DNA of 64,000 nucleotides from positions 395,304 to 459,303 of the forward strand of contig NW_008705587.1 of the NCBI RefSeq assembly GCF_000186865.1, read 5' to 3'. The first letter of the stretch is position 1. Each line of letters opens with the position of its first letter. Source of the stretch: Aureococcus anophagefferens (lineage: Eukaryota > Sar > Pelagophyceae > Pelagomonadales > Pelagomonadaceae). A program made the translations under genes and the position numbers. Positions 1 to 9,667 of this stretch are shown here, in pieces. The notes below the pieces were generated by a model that searched no databases, had not been told where the DNA came from, and was given only the letters and a program-made list of their open reading frames with translations.

Positions 1-2465
1 GGCGCCGCTTCCAGCCGCGCGCGCTCCGCTTCCCCGACGGCGAGAAGACGCGGCGCCGCCTCATCGTGAAGCGCGCCCCGGCGCCGTCGAACGTCGTCTG
101 GGAGAACCTGGAGCAGTCCTGGGGCAGCAGGGTGCGCCGCGCGGCCGCCGCGCGCGCCGTGACGCTCGCGCTGCTCGCGGCGTCGGCGCTGGCCATCAAC
201 AAGGCCGCCGTCGCGGCGCGCGACGCCGTCGAGTCGATCCCCGACTCGCTCCAGTGCCGCGCGCTCGAGGCCGCGGTCGTCGGCACCTTCAACAGCACGC
301 TCCGGGAGTTGAGGTACAACGAAACCGTCGACTGCGGCGGCGACGCGTACCACCTCGCCTACGACGGCCTGGACTACGACCAGTTGCCGCCGCTCGAGCT
401 CGACGCCTACGGCGACATATCGCCGCTGCCGAGGGGCGACGCGGGCCTCGACGTCCTCCGGGACGTCGACGGCGGCCTCCGCTGCGAGCATCCCGCGGGC
501 GCGTCGAAGCGGTCCCCCAAGGTCTGCCGGAGCCGCGGCGGCAGGAGCGACGACAAGCAGGCCCACGCCCTCTTCCCCTGCGGCGCGAACGCCACCTGCG
601 ACACGCTCGCCGTGACCTGCGCGGCGCCGCGCTGCGGCGTCTGCGACGACCCCTGCGCGCCGGGCGACCGGTCGCGCGACAACGAGGACGACGTCTGCTA
701 CACGCTGCCCTGCTACGGCCGGTCCGAGTCCGGCGCGCCGGGCTGGATCGACGACCCGGGCTACAGCTGCTTCGAGTACCACCCGAGCCTGCTCGCCGCG
801 TGCTTCTGCCGCTTCAATCTAGGCGCGAAGAAGGCCGCGCTCATCCTCGCGGGGCGCCGGAAGCCGGCCGAGGCGGACGTCTGCGCCAAGACGCTGCGCA
901 ACGTCATGGTCGCCTTCCTGCTCAAGATCGCCGTGGCGCTGCTCGTCGTTCTCGTCAACGAGCTCGTGCGCGTCGCGCTCTACGCGCTCACGGACTTCGA
1001 GCGCCACTCCTCGCAGACGACGCGGCTGACATCGTTGGTAACGAAGCTGTCCAACGCGCAGATCGTCAACACGGCGCTGCTGGCGCTGGCGATCAACGCG
1101 AGCCTGAAGCGGGACGAGTCGCCCGACGGCGTCGACGAGGGCGCGGATCGGACGAACCTGCTCGGCGGGTCGCACCCGGCGTCCTGTGGCGGCGACGATT
1201 TCGAGAGATGTTGACCGGGAAAACGAAGAGAAATCGTTACCGACATGCTTGGTAGGTCGCACCGGTCCATGGGCAAGGCGTGGTACGCCACCGTGGGCGC
1301 GTCGCTGACGCTGACCATGCTCACGAACGTCGTCGTCCCCCAGATCTCCTTCGTCCAGAAGGTTGTGGTGAAGGAGCTGAAGCGGACGGCGCTGCGGAGT
1401 TGGGTGAAGACGCAGTCCGCGCTCGACCGGCTCTACACGCCGACGCCCTGGCAGATCGAGCGCTCCTACGCCATCGCGCTCACGACGCTCTTCGTGACGA
1501 CGCTCTACGCGCCGGGTCTTCCAGTGCTCGCGGCCTTCGCCACGGTGGCCTGCGGCGTCGCCTACGCGCTCAACAAGGTCCTCGTCTTCAAGTTCTGCGA
1601 GCAGCCGCCGAACTACGACGAGACACTGGGGAAACAGTTTTCGAATCGACTCTACGTCATGGCCGCGCTCCACTTCCTCATGGCCGTCTACGCGCTGTCG
1701 GAGGACGAGCTCGTCCACGCGCCGGACGTGGAGGCGATCGCGACCTACGCGGAGAAGCGCTCCGGGCTCGTCCGCTTCGCGCTGCGGCGCATGGCGAAGC
1801 GCAACGTCGTGCCTCTGTGGCTCGCGTTCTTCGCCTACGTCGCCGTGCTGCTGCTCTGGGCGATCCTGGGACGGCCGTTCCTGCTGTTCCTCAAGAGTTT
1901 GTGCGGCGGCGGCGCCATCAGGGACCTCGCGCACGTCCACCGGCAGGCGCCCTACTCCAAGCCCTGGACGTCCGTCGCCGCGTCGAAGGCGCTCCGGCTC
2001 AAGGCGACGGCGGCGAAGCGCGTGGGCCACGACGACGGCGATCTGCATCTGGCGCACGGCTGCACGTTCTACCGGCGCTGGGAGGCCGACGCGCTGTCGT
2101 CCAACGGCCACAAGCGGCGCGCGGGCGACGTGAAGCTCGCCTGGGAGGTCATGGCCAAGGCGGACCTCGAGAGCTACAACATCGTGCGCAATCCCAAGTA
2201 CGAGCGCGTCATGGCGCTGCTGGACAAGCTCGGCTACGCGGCCGTCGACGAGGAGGAGGCGATCTGCCGCCCGTCGGCCGCGAGCCTCGCGCGGAGCCGC
2301 GTCAAGCGCGCCCAGGAGGCGGCGAAGGCGGACCCGGACCTGCCGCCGCCGCCGCGCGTGTCCGCGCAGGCCGCGGCGCAGGAGGCGCAGAAGATCCTCC
2401 AGCAGAGCGCGGTCAAGGCCGCGTGGGCCGGCGGCGACGGCGACGGCGCCGACGACATCATCTAA
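1..2465 (+). CDS. OSCA/TMEM63-like multi-pass membrane protein (5' partial)
   Basis: Two exons, 3..1168 and 1256..2465, joined in frame across an 87-bp GT-AG intron. The frame is already open at base 3, so the N-terminus lies outside the window. The stretch APAPSNVVWENL just before the first hydrophobic segment resembles the 'P-x-D-x-x-W-x-N-L' lead-in of OSCA/TMEM63 (DUF221) mechanosensitive channels. It is followed by a large cysteine-rich loop (about residues 70-270) with N-glycosylation-type motifs, then several hydrophobic segments on both sides of the intron, and a charged Ala/Arg-rich C-terminal tail. If the family is right it is a stress-gated cation channel in the plasma or endomembrane. 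The cysteine-rich loop is unusual for plant or animal members. The family call is an inference from one motif and topology; an unrelated protist membrane protein remains possible. Its stop is 6 bp from the stop of the next, convergent gene. Confidence 0.5.
1169..1255 (+). mobile_element. Short introner-like element forming an intron, perfect 8-bp direct repeat
   Basis: This 87-bp GT-AG intron is flanked by a perfect 8-bp direct repeat, GTCGCACC at 1169-1176 and 1256-1263. The upstream copy supplies the GT donor; the inserted 79 bp end in GGTAG, which supplies the acceptor directly before the second copy. Removing 1169-1255 restores one copy and keeps the frame. That is the arrangement expected of DNA-transposon-derived introns. 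The insert begins CGGCGTCC, like the insert at 34790. Confidence 0.6.
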
Positions 2466-2471
2466 GTGTGT

Positions 2472-4556
2472 TTAGTCGATGAAGAAGAGGCGGAACTCGG
2501 ACACGGTCGGCGCGTCGTCGTCGCGGAGCGGCGTCAGGTCCGAGAGGCTCGTCCGCGACGACGCGGCGATGGAGTCCGCGGGGCCGACGGCGACGCGGTC
2601 CGCGTGGACCTGGCAGAGGCGGATCATCCAGTACTCGCTGTCGTCGACGGCCTTCTTCACCGCGCCGTGGTGGCCGTACTCCGCGAGCGCGGCGAGGATG
2701 CGGCCCGCGCGGTCGACGCCGACGTCGTCCTCGACGCGCGCCCAGTCGTACGCGAGGCCCGCGTGCATCGCGTCGGCGACGTAGTTGTAGACCGTCGTCT
2801 CCTTGACGCCGCGCTCCTCGGCGATGGCCCGCGCGGACCGGCCGTCGACGAAGTAGGCGTCGTAGGCCCGCTGCTTCGCGGGCTGCACGCGGCCGATCTC
2901 GGGCCGCGCGTCGACGCGGTGGCGCCACGGCGCGGAGCCGCGGCGCTTCGGCTTGCACGGCGACGGCTCCGGCGACGGACGGCGCGCCGCCGTCCCGCGG
3001 CGGCGGCGGCTTCGCGGGCGCCGCGGTGCCGGCGGCGGCTTGTTCGTCGCGTCGCGGAGCGACCGCTCGTCGGACCGCGCGCTCAGCGCGCAGAAGACGC
3101 GGAAGCCCGCGTAGGCGTCGAGGGCCGCGTACTCGCGCTGCTGCGCGCTCAGCGGGTACTGCTCCCAGTTGCCGCAGCGCGTCGCGGGCGGCTTCGGGAG
3201 CGCGCAGCGGAGCGCGGCCGCCGCGAGCGCGGCGAGCGAGCCGCCGCACGACAGGCCGAGGGGCCCCGCGAGGTCGCGGCAGTCGACGACGGGCGACACG
3301 GCGCAGCCCGGGTAGTCGTTCTGGAGCTTGAGAGCGTCGTTGCCGCAGCCCACGCCGACCTTGACGGCCTGCGGGTCGCAGAGCAGCGCGTGGAGCCGGT
3401 CGGGGATCGCGCCGAGCTTGCTCACGTGGAAGACGACGGCGAGGTCGTGGGCCGCGAGCTGGACCGTGGCGACCTTGCGCGGCGGCTTGCCCGCCTCGAA
3501 GGTCACGCGCCACTCGACGTCGAAGCCGAGCACGGCGGTCCAGCTCCGCTTCTTCCAGCGGCCCCGCTGCGCCTGCACCGCGCGCTCGAGGAGGCCGCAC
3601 GCCTCGTCGACCTGCTTGGGCGTCGCGGCGTACTCGACGCGCCCGAGGAACTTGAGCGTCTTCTGCGGGGCGGCGGAGGCGCCGCCGGCCTCCCAGGGCA
3701 GCGCGCGCTTCGCCTTCTTCGCCGCGGGGATGCGCTTCGCGTCGCCGGCCCAGGGCAACGCGCGGCCCGCTTTCGCGGCGCCGTCCGGCTGCGGCGGCGC
3801 GATGGCGTCGCCCCAGTCGTCGGCAGGCGGTTTGGCGGCGTTCGATTTCGCCGGCGCGACGGCGTCGCCCCAGTCGTCGGCCTCCGGCGCGTCCGCGGCC
3901 GCGGCCTTGGCGGCGGCGGCGGCCGTGCGGAACTCGCGCGCGGAGTCGTCCGCGGGCCAGAAGGCCGCGGACGCGCGCTGGGACGCCGCCGTGAGCGAGC
4001 TGACCGTGCTCGCGACGGTGGCCCCGGGCGTCGCCAGCGCCCGCGGCGGCTTCTCGTCGGCCTCGTCCTCGGACGACTCCGTCGCGTCGGGATCCGGCGG
4101 CGGCGCGCGCTTGACGCCCGTCTGGAAGAGCGCCTTGACGGGCGGGGCGCCGGGCCGCGGCGCGCGGAAGGGCGTGTTCGACGGCGGGCCCGGCGCGCTC
4201 AGGGGCACGGCCGCGTCCTGGCTGAGCACCTGCGTCGCCGGCGCCTCGGCACCACACACGGCCGCCTCCGCAGCGGCGTCGAGCGCCTCTTGCTCGTGCG
4301 CTTCCAGCGCCGCCGCCTCGGCGTCGTCCTCGACGGGCGTCGGCGCCGGCGAATTCGCGCAGCCCACGAAGCGCAGGAGCGCGCCGCCGTCGGCGTGCGT
4401 CGTCGGCGGCGCGGTGAGGAACGGCGGCGCCGGCGACGGTGACGACGTCTCCGTCTGCGTGTGCGACGACTGCGACGCCTTGGCCTCGAGCACGGAGGCG
4501 AGGAGCGCGTCGTCGTCCCAGTCGTTCAAGATGTCGTTGAATGTTTGCTCGACCAT
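2472..4556 (-). CDS. WRN/RNase D-type 3'-5' exonuclease with C-terminal helix-turn-helix
   Basis: A single-exon protein of 694 aa. I start at the ATG at 4556 (MVEQTFND) because upstream codons lack the composition of the rest. The first ~330 residues are low-complexity Ala/Pro/Asp, with a repeated ADDWGDA motif. A DEDDy 3'-5' exonuclease domain follows. Exo I is LGFDVEW, with the metal-binding Asp and Glu. Exo II lies in VGVGCGNDALKL. Exo III is YAALDAYAGFRVF, with the Tyr and Asp of the DEDDy class. The best relatives by motif are WRN-type exonucleases. Near the C-terminus, DGRSARAIAEERGVKETTVY looks like the helix-turn-helix (HTH_40) found at the ends of RecQ/RNase D proteins. A DNA repair or RNA trimming role is inferred. 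No helicase motifs are present, so this is a stand-alone exonuclease. Confidence 0.85.
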   Translation of the reverse strand: MVEQTFNDILNDWDDDALLASVLEAKASQSSHTQTETSSPSPAPPFLTAPPTTHADGGALLRFVGCANSPAPTPVEDDAEAAALEAHEQEALDAAAEAAVCGAEAPATQVLSQDAAVPLSAPGPPSNTPFRAPRPGAPPVKALFQTGVKRAPPPDPDATESSEDEADEKPPRALATPGATVASTVSSLTAASQRASAAFWPADDSAREFRTAAAAAKAAAADAPEADDWGDAVAPAKSNAAKPPADDWGDAIAPPQPDGAAKAGRALPWAGDAKRIPAAKKAKRALPWEAGGASAAPQKTLKFLGRVEYAATPKQVDEACGLLERAVQAQRGRWKKRSWTAVLGFDVEWRVTFEAGKPPRKVATVQLAAHDLAVVFHVSKLGAIPDRLHALLCDPQAVKVGVGCGNDALKLQNDYPGCAVSPVVDCRDLAGPLGLSCGGSLAALAAAALRCALPKPPATRCGNWEQYPLSAQQREYAALDAYAGFRVFCALSARSDERSLRDATNKPPPAPRRPRSRRRRGTAARRPSPEPSPCKPKRRGSAPWRHRVDARPEIGRVQPAKQRAYDAYFVDGRSARAIAEERGVKETTVYNYVADAMHAGLAYDWARVEDDVGVDRAGRILAALAEYGHHGAVKKAVDDSEYWMIRLCQVHADRVAVGPADSIAASSRTSLSDLTPLRDDDAPTVSEFRLFFID

Positions 4557-4790
4557 GCTGCTCGGGAGAGCGCGCGGCCGGCATGGAACGGTCGCTGTGG
4601 GCGGGGGTGCGCGTCGTTCGCCGGCGCGCGCGCGCGGACGGCGTCGCCTGCGGCGTCGGCCGATAGCCTCTGCGATCCTGTCTGCGATGACCCGCCGACG
4701 GCGCTCAGCAGACGCGAACGAGACACGCCAGGCATTAGACTCGACGAACACACGCTTAACACCACAACAAGCACAGCAGCGTCGCCGGCG

Positions 4791-6640
4791 TCACACCAAC
4801 TCCGCCAAGGACGCGGAGGAGGCCGACTTCGCGAGGCAGAGATGGTGGTCGCAGAGCCGCGCGGCCTGCTCCGCGTCGTGGGTCACGAGGAGCAGCGCGC
4901 CCGTGAACTTGCGGAGCGTCACCTCGACGAGGGCCGTCGTCTCGGAATCGCACGCCGACGTCGGCTCGTCGAGGAGGAGGATTTTGGGCTTGAGCGCGAT
5001 GGCGATGGCGAGGTTCGCGCGCTGCGCTTCGCCGCCGGAGAGCGTGTACCAGGGCTCGTCGAGCTTGTCCGCGGCGAGGCCCCAGGCGCCGGCGAGGGCC
5101 TCGAAGGCCGCGTCGTCGGCGACGTCGCGGTCCCGCTGCGCCGCGTAGGCCCGGCACTTCGCGAGGAGGTCGCGCGGCGACCCGGGCAGCGTCGGCCGGT
5201 CCTGGGGCACGTAGGCGACCGCGCAGCGCCAGGCCGGCGCCGGCAGGGCGGCGTCGACGACGACGGAGGACAGGGACCCGCCCGTGGACGGGACGAGCTT
5301 CGCGAGCGTCTTCAGGAGCTGCGACTTGCCGGCGCCTGGGCAGGACAAGGGTGATTCAACGTCGCTTCAACATGAGTGTTCCGCGCGCGCGCGTTCCGGA
5401 AAAAGCATTCACGCTTCGAGACCGTTCCGAGAGATGATCGCTCGTCCAAAAATCAGCCGAAACGAGTGGAAAACGGCCGAGATCGGAGCCTTTGAAGTTG
5501 GGAATTTCGCTCTCTTTTCCTGCCCTGGCCGGCGCCCGTCTCGCCCGTGATCGACGTCGGCTCGCCGGGCTTCAGCGCGAGCGAGCACTCGATGCCCGTG
5601 CGCTTCGAGGTGAGCCCGTCGGCGATGAGCCACGCGCCGGCGACGTAGGGCCCGTCGCCGCCCTCGAGCGCGTAGCGCGGGCCCTTGGGCACGGCGGCGG
5701 CGTCGGACGCGCCGACGAGGCCGTAGTCCGAGCTCGCCGCCGGCTTTGCTTCGACGGCGCGCGCGAACGCGGCGCGCGCGGCGCCCGCGAGCGCCAGGAG
5801 TATGTCCTTCTTCTGGGCCTTCGTGCGGCGGCGGATGAGGTCGCGGCGGAGCACGTGCGTCCGCGCGTCGAAGACGGAGAACGCCGCGAAGAAGAGCAGG
5901 AGCCCCGTCGTGATGCAGCCCGCCGCGGACACCAGGTACATGATCATGACCTGGTAGCCCCCGGCGACGAGCGGCGGCTGGCCGCCGAGCATCTGGCCCG
6001 TCATCATGCCCGGCATCATGACGAGGCCCATGACGGCCATCGAATTCAACGTCGGCGTGAGCGCGGCCGTCATCGCCTTGCGCAGCGCCGGCAGCGCCGC
6101 CTCGCGCCACGACGCGCCCCGGCTCAGGCAGAGCTCGACGCGGTCGCTGCCCTCGGCGACGTCCGTGAGGAACGCGTTCGCGCCCAGCGCCGTGGACGTG
6201 AGCACGTTGCCGACGACCATGCCGGACACGGGCACGATGTACTTGGCGTCGTAAAAGGGCGTCAGGTCCAGCACGAGGCACGTCGCGTACATGATGACGG
6301 ACCCCGCGCCGACGGCGAAGGCGACGGAGAAGTGGTAGTAGACGCTCGCGTAGTCGTAGTTCAGCCGGCTCGACGCCTCGCGCGACGCGAGCGCGACGAT
6401 GAGGCACAGGTAGGCCGCGATGAGCGGCGGCGAATTGCGCTCGAAGAGCGGCTCGAGGACGAAGGCGCAGAGCAGCATGAGCTGGCCCGCGCAGCGCAGC
6501 GCGGACACGACGAGCCGCGACTCCAGGCCGAGCTCGAGCGTCTTCGACGCGGCGACGACGACGGCGAGCAGCGCGCCGCAGGCCACGAGGTGCCAGAAGC
6601 CGAGCTGCGCGATCGCCGGTTTCGACAGGTCGGCGTCCAT
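4791..6640 (-). CDS. FetB-FetA fused ABC transporter (UPF0014 permease + ATPase)
   Basis: Exons 5536..6640 and 4791..5335 encode 549 aa. Residues ~1-270 form a membrane domain with about seven hydrophobic helices. Motifs such as YDAKYIVPVSGMVVGN and LMMPGMMTGQMLGG are typical of the UPF0014/FetB/ALS3 permease family. Residues ~320-549 are an ABC ATPase: Walker A GETGAGKS, Q-loop VPQD, signature LSGGEAQR, Walker B ILLLDEPTS, and the H-loop in LVTHD. In bacteria FetA (ATPase) and FetB (permease) are separate subunits of an iron exporter; in plants STAR1 and ALS3/STAR2 are also separate. Here both are on one chain in the order permease-ATPase. The 200-bp intron splits the Walker A motif between GAG and KS and is an introner-like element. 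The substrate (iron or another metal) is inferred. Confidence 0.85.
5336..5535 (-). mobile_element. Introner-like element, perfect 8-bp repeat, GC-AG intron inside Walker A
   Basis: A 200-bp intron, read on the minus strand. GCGCCGGC is present at 5528-5535 and again at 5328-5335. The upstream copy starts the intron (GC donor). The 192-bp insert begins CAGGGCAGGAAAAG and ends CTTGTCCTGCCCAG, so the ends are imperfect inverted repeats and the terminal AG is the acceptor. It shares an internal core (CGGCTGATTTTTGGACGA on the minus strand) with the elements at 46115 and 50776 and with the five-member set in 45.0-48.9 kb. Splicing restores an intact Walker A and the reading frame. Confidence 0.85.
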
Positions 6641-6842
6641 CGTTGTCGTTGTTCAGCGCGCTGCCAGGGTGGTGCAGGCTGCCAGTGCGAGAGGTGAATC
6701 TCCTCGCGTTCAGCGAGCGGCTTGAGCAATCTTCAAGCAAGCAGGTTACCTTGTTGCCCTCGGGCTGCCTCGATGGTCCTTGGACTGGGACTGGTTGCAG
6801 CCGCATAGAAGCACACCTAGCGCATCGCAAAGAGCCAAAACC

Positions 6843-7274
6843 ATGAGCTGGCCCGCTGGCTGGTGCCGCGGACCGAACTGGCCGGCGGCGTGGACCGAGG
6901 CGCAGCGGCTGGAGGCTGAGCGGGCCTGCGATGCGCCGCGGGCCTGCGATGCGCCGCCGCCGCCACCGTTGAAACGACGCGTCTCGTTCCGAGAAGACAA
7001 GCTCTGCGACGTCTTCGAGTACGAGAAGGAGGAGGAGGAGCCTGAGCCCGAGCCGGTCATGCTCGCGTACAAAGCGGTTCCCAAAACGCGGCACAGCGCG
7101 CTGAGCCTCTTCCGCGACGCGCGGCTGCCGGCCCTCGTCGCCGCCGGCGCGGACCGCGCCCGGGCGACGAAGGACCTCGCGAAGCAGTTCGTGCTCTTCA
7201 AGAAGCAGGACAAGGCCGCGTTCGACGCGCTCCAGGCGCGGGCCAAGGAGCTCAACGACGCGCTCCCGCCGTAA
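6843..7274 (+). CDS. Small protein with RVSF docking motif and HMG-box-like C-terminus
   Basis: Single exon, 143 aa from the ATG at 6843 (AAAACCATGAG context); an in-frame upstream start would add 21 residues. I do not recognise a full family. Visible features: a tandem RACDAP repeat, then LKRRVSFRED, which matches the RVxF docking motif for protein phosphatase 1, then a Glu-rich stretch. The final ~65 residues are helical and charged (SALSLFRDARLPALV and LAKQFVLFKKQDKAAFDAL), with spacing reminiscent of an HMG box, although the usual aromatic residues are incomplete. A nuclear regulatory or PP1-binding role is only a suggestion. It is head-to-head with the ABC transporter and tail-to-tail with the SGNH gene (8-bp gap). 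Confidence 0.55.
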   Translation: MSWPAGWCRGPNWPAAWTEAQRLEAERACDAPRACDAPPPPPLKRRVSFREDKLCDVFEYEKEEEEPEPEPVMLAYKAVPKTRHSALSLFRDARLPALVAAGADRARATKDLAKQFVLFKKQDKAAFDALQARAKELNDALPP

Positions 7275-7282
7275 AACAGAAT

Positions 7283-8071
7283 TCACGTTACGTAGGGCCC
7301 GAGGTCGATGGCCTCGAACATGCGGCGGTGGCCGAGGTCGTTGGGGTGGCCCGGGTCCGCGGCGTAGCCCGCGCGCCAGCGGCCCGTCGCCGGCGCCGCG
7401 GTCGCGTTGTAGAAGTCGATCGTCGGGTAGGGCCAGGTCCGGAGCCGCGCGTTGACGTCCTCGAGGACGCGGCGGTGGAGGTCCTGCGCGTAGTCGTTGG
7501 CGTAGGCGCTGCCGACGACGACGGCGCCGCCGACGCGCGCCGCGGCCGCGTCCGCGACGTCGCGCAGGTCGGCGACGTAGCGGTCCGCGATGGCCTCCGC
7601 CTCGGCCGCGTCGTCCGCGTCGAAGAGGCCCTCGTTCGCGAGCGACAGCGAGATGATCGCGGACGTGGCCGCGGTGCGGTTCGCGACGAGCACGCTCTCG
7701 AGCGTGGTCACGACGACGCTCAGCGTCGCCGCGGCCGTGAAGCCGCCGATGGCGTAGTTCTCCACGGCGACGGGCTCGAGCGCGTCGGCGAGGTGGTACC
7801 ACCAGCCGAGGTCGTTGACCGCGCAGCAGCCGCGCGCGACCGACGACCCGAAGATGGCGACGTAGCCCGACGCGGCGCCGTCGTCGTCGACGACGCCGCC
7901 GTCCCGGGCGCGCGCCATGGTCCGCGCGCCGACGACGAAGAGGGCCACGAGGACCAGGACCACGGCCGCGGCGCAGACGGCCTCGCCGCAGCCGCGGCCG
8001 GGCCGCTTCGGCTGCTCCTCCTTGCACTCGATGAAGGTCACGCTCGCGACGTTGGTTGGTGCGTTTTGCAT
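7283..8071 (-). CDS. SGNH/GDSL-like hydrolase, single-pass membrane anchored
   Basis: Single exon, 262 aa. After ~30 cytosolic residues there is one membrane span (AVVLVLVALFVV), so the catalytic part is probably lumenal or extracellular, tethered as a type II protein. The SGNH blocks can be seen in order: block I AIFGSSVARG with the nucleophile Ser, block II with AIGGFT supplying the Gly, a weak block III at SLSLANEG where the Asn falls, and block V DPGHPNDLGH with the Asp and His of the triad. The family hydrolyses ester bonds of lipids or glycan acetates; the substrate cannot be told from sequence. A SATase or lipase-like acyl esterase is equally possible. It is divergent from the PPPDE gene. 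Confidence 0.75.
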   Translation of the reverse strand: MQNAPTNVASVTFIECKEEQPKRPGRGCGEAVCAAAVVLVLVALFVVGARTMARARDGGVVDDDGAASGYVAIFGSSVARGCCAVNDLGWWYHLADALEPVAVENYAIGGFTAAATLSVVVTTLESVLVANRTAATSAIISLSLANEGLFDADDAAEAEAIADRYVADLRDVADAAAARVGGAVVVGSAYANDYAQDLHRRVLEDVNARLRTWPYPTIDFYNATAAPATGRWRAGYAADPGHPNDLGHRRMFEAIDLGPYVT

Positions 8072-8281
8072 GCTGTGTTTTTTGTGTGCTACCGGTAGTT
8101 CACGGTTTGTGGCAGCGCGACAGTCCCAGGGGGCTGTGCTACCGTTGCTCCATCATTCCCGGTCGGGCTGCGCGGGTAATTATGCGTTCTTGCACAGACC
8201 TTGCCCTCGCCGGGAAATTGTGACAAAAATCTCACTAGCACCAGCGACGCGCGGTGGCAGCCGCGGGCGCGCCGCAGCACG

Positions 8282-8911
8282 ATGTTTTCGAGCTCGCTGC
8301 GGACGACGACGAGCTCGACGGTGCGACTGAACGTCTACGACCTGCACCAGGCCAACGCCTTCGTCGAAGCCATGGGTTTTGGATTGTACCACAGCGGCGT
8401 CGAGATCGACGGCCGCGAGTACGTGTTCGGCAGCGGCCAGGGCATCGGCGACGTGCCGCCGCGGACGGCGCCGAACGCCGTGTTCCGCGCGTCCATCGAC
8501 ATGGGCAGCTACGACGGCGGCGCGCGGGGCGTCGCGCGCGCGATCGACGACCTCCGCGCGTCGTTCCCGAACGGCGGCTACGACCTCGTCGGCAAGAACT
8601 GCAACCACTTCGCCGACGCGCTCGTCTTCGCGCTCCTGAAAAAGCACATCCCCGCCTGGGTGAACCGCGCGGCGCTGCTGGGCTCCTGCGTCGCCTGCCT
8701 CGTGCCGCGCGACCGCGACCCGACGGCCATCGAGCACGGCGCGCGGCGGCCGGCCGCGCCGGCGCCGCAGCGCAGCTTCGCCGGCGCGGGCTACAGCCTC
8801 GCGCCCTCGACGCCGCCGCGCATCGAGGACCGCGACGGCGACGCCGCGGCGGCGAAGCGCGACCGCATCCGCACCGCCGCGCTCCGCCGCTTCGACTGCA
8901 GCCCGGACTAG
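8282..8911 (+). CDS. PPPDE (DeSI-like) cysteine peptidase
   Basis: Single exon, 209 aa from ATG 8282; an in-frame ATG at 8201 would add 27 residues of poorer composition. The PPPDE fold signature is clear: VRLNVYDL at the N-terminus, the catalytic His in GLYHSGVEIDGREYVFG, and the catalytic Cys in DLVGKNCNHFADAL. Family members remove SUMO or ubiquitin from substrates (desumoylating isopeptidases) and act in cytosol or nucleus. The C-terminal ~70 residues are Ala/Arg-rich and probably disordered. This fits the wider SUMO theme of the window (SUMO-interacting motifs at 9668 and 54810), but no physical link between the genes is implied. Confidence 0.85.
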   Translation: MFSSSLRTTTSSTVRLNVYDLHQANAFVEAMGFGLYHSGVEIDGREYVFGSGQGIGDVPPRTAPNAVFRASIDMGSYDGGARGVARAIDDLRASFPNGGYDLVGKNCNHFADALVFALLKKHIPAWVNRAALLGSCVACLVPRDRDPTAIEHGARRPAAPAPQRSFAGAGYSLAPSTPPRIEDRDGDAAAAKRDRIRTAALRRFDCSPD

Positions 8912-8939
8912 GCTTCTTGGAGGGTAATTCTTTGGAGTG

Positions 8940-9586
8940 TCACTGGGGTTTTCGTGGCTGCGCATTTGTGCGCGTGCGCGGCGAGCACCGAATTTGTTTA
9001 AGGCGACGCGGCCGTCGACGATGTGGGTGCGCCGCGGCGGTGGCGGCACGACGGAAATCTCTCGCACGGTGAAATTGTAGGTCGCGTCGTCTTCGCTGGC
9101 CTTGATGCCGAGATCGATCATGACGGGGACGCCCTTGGACGCGACTTGGCAACCGCGACGACGACGCGGCGCGCGCGCGCGTGCGCGGCCATCGGCCTCG
9201 GCTTCGAGAAGAAGCTGCGGGCGCGCAAGGCGACCAAGGAGATGATAGACGCGCGGCTCAAGGTGTGGTGGAGAGTGCTGACATACGGCACCAAGACGCT
9301 CCTGTCGTTGGCCCGGCTTGAAGCTTGAGTGCGAAGTCCGTCGCCGAACTTGAAAATGTGGCCCGGGCACTGGCATGCGTGGCCGTGGAGCGCGTCCAAG
9401 ACCTGCTGCCGGCACGTCCCGTAGGACGCGTCATCGATGCGGAAGATTTGCACGCCGCTGCCCTCAGCGGCACGCAGCAGGTTCGCCGCGGCCGCCGCCC
9501 AACCCCCCGGGTCCACCGCGAACTCGCAAGGAGCGGTCGAGGAGCGGTCGAGCTCGGCGCCGGCATGTGACCAGCCTCTGAGGTCG
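8940..9586 (-). other. Possible minus-strand coding remnant or small unresolved gene
   Basis: The 756-bp gap between the PPPDE gene and the WLM protease gene is not plain spacer. On the minus strand one frame from about 9586 to 9170 has G/C-rich third positions and reads through GVQIFRIDDASYGTCRQQVL. A second frame from about 9160 to 8960 continues with GVPVMIDLGIKASEDDATYN. They are offset, so an intron or frameshift near 9150-9180 is needed, and I see no convincing start or stop. Part of the plus strand (9190-9330) also has good third-position GC. I could not assign a domain. It may be a decayed gene, or terminal exons of an unpredicted one. Confidence 0.25.
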
Positions 9587-9667
9587 AGTCTTACTGACCG
9601 CCCGTCGACGCTGACCGCGCGACCGCGCTGCCGCGCCGCGCCGCCGAACCGCACTCGACCGGTAGCG

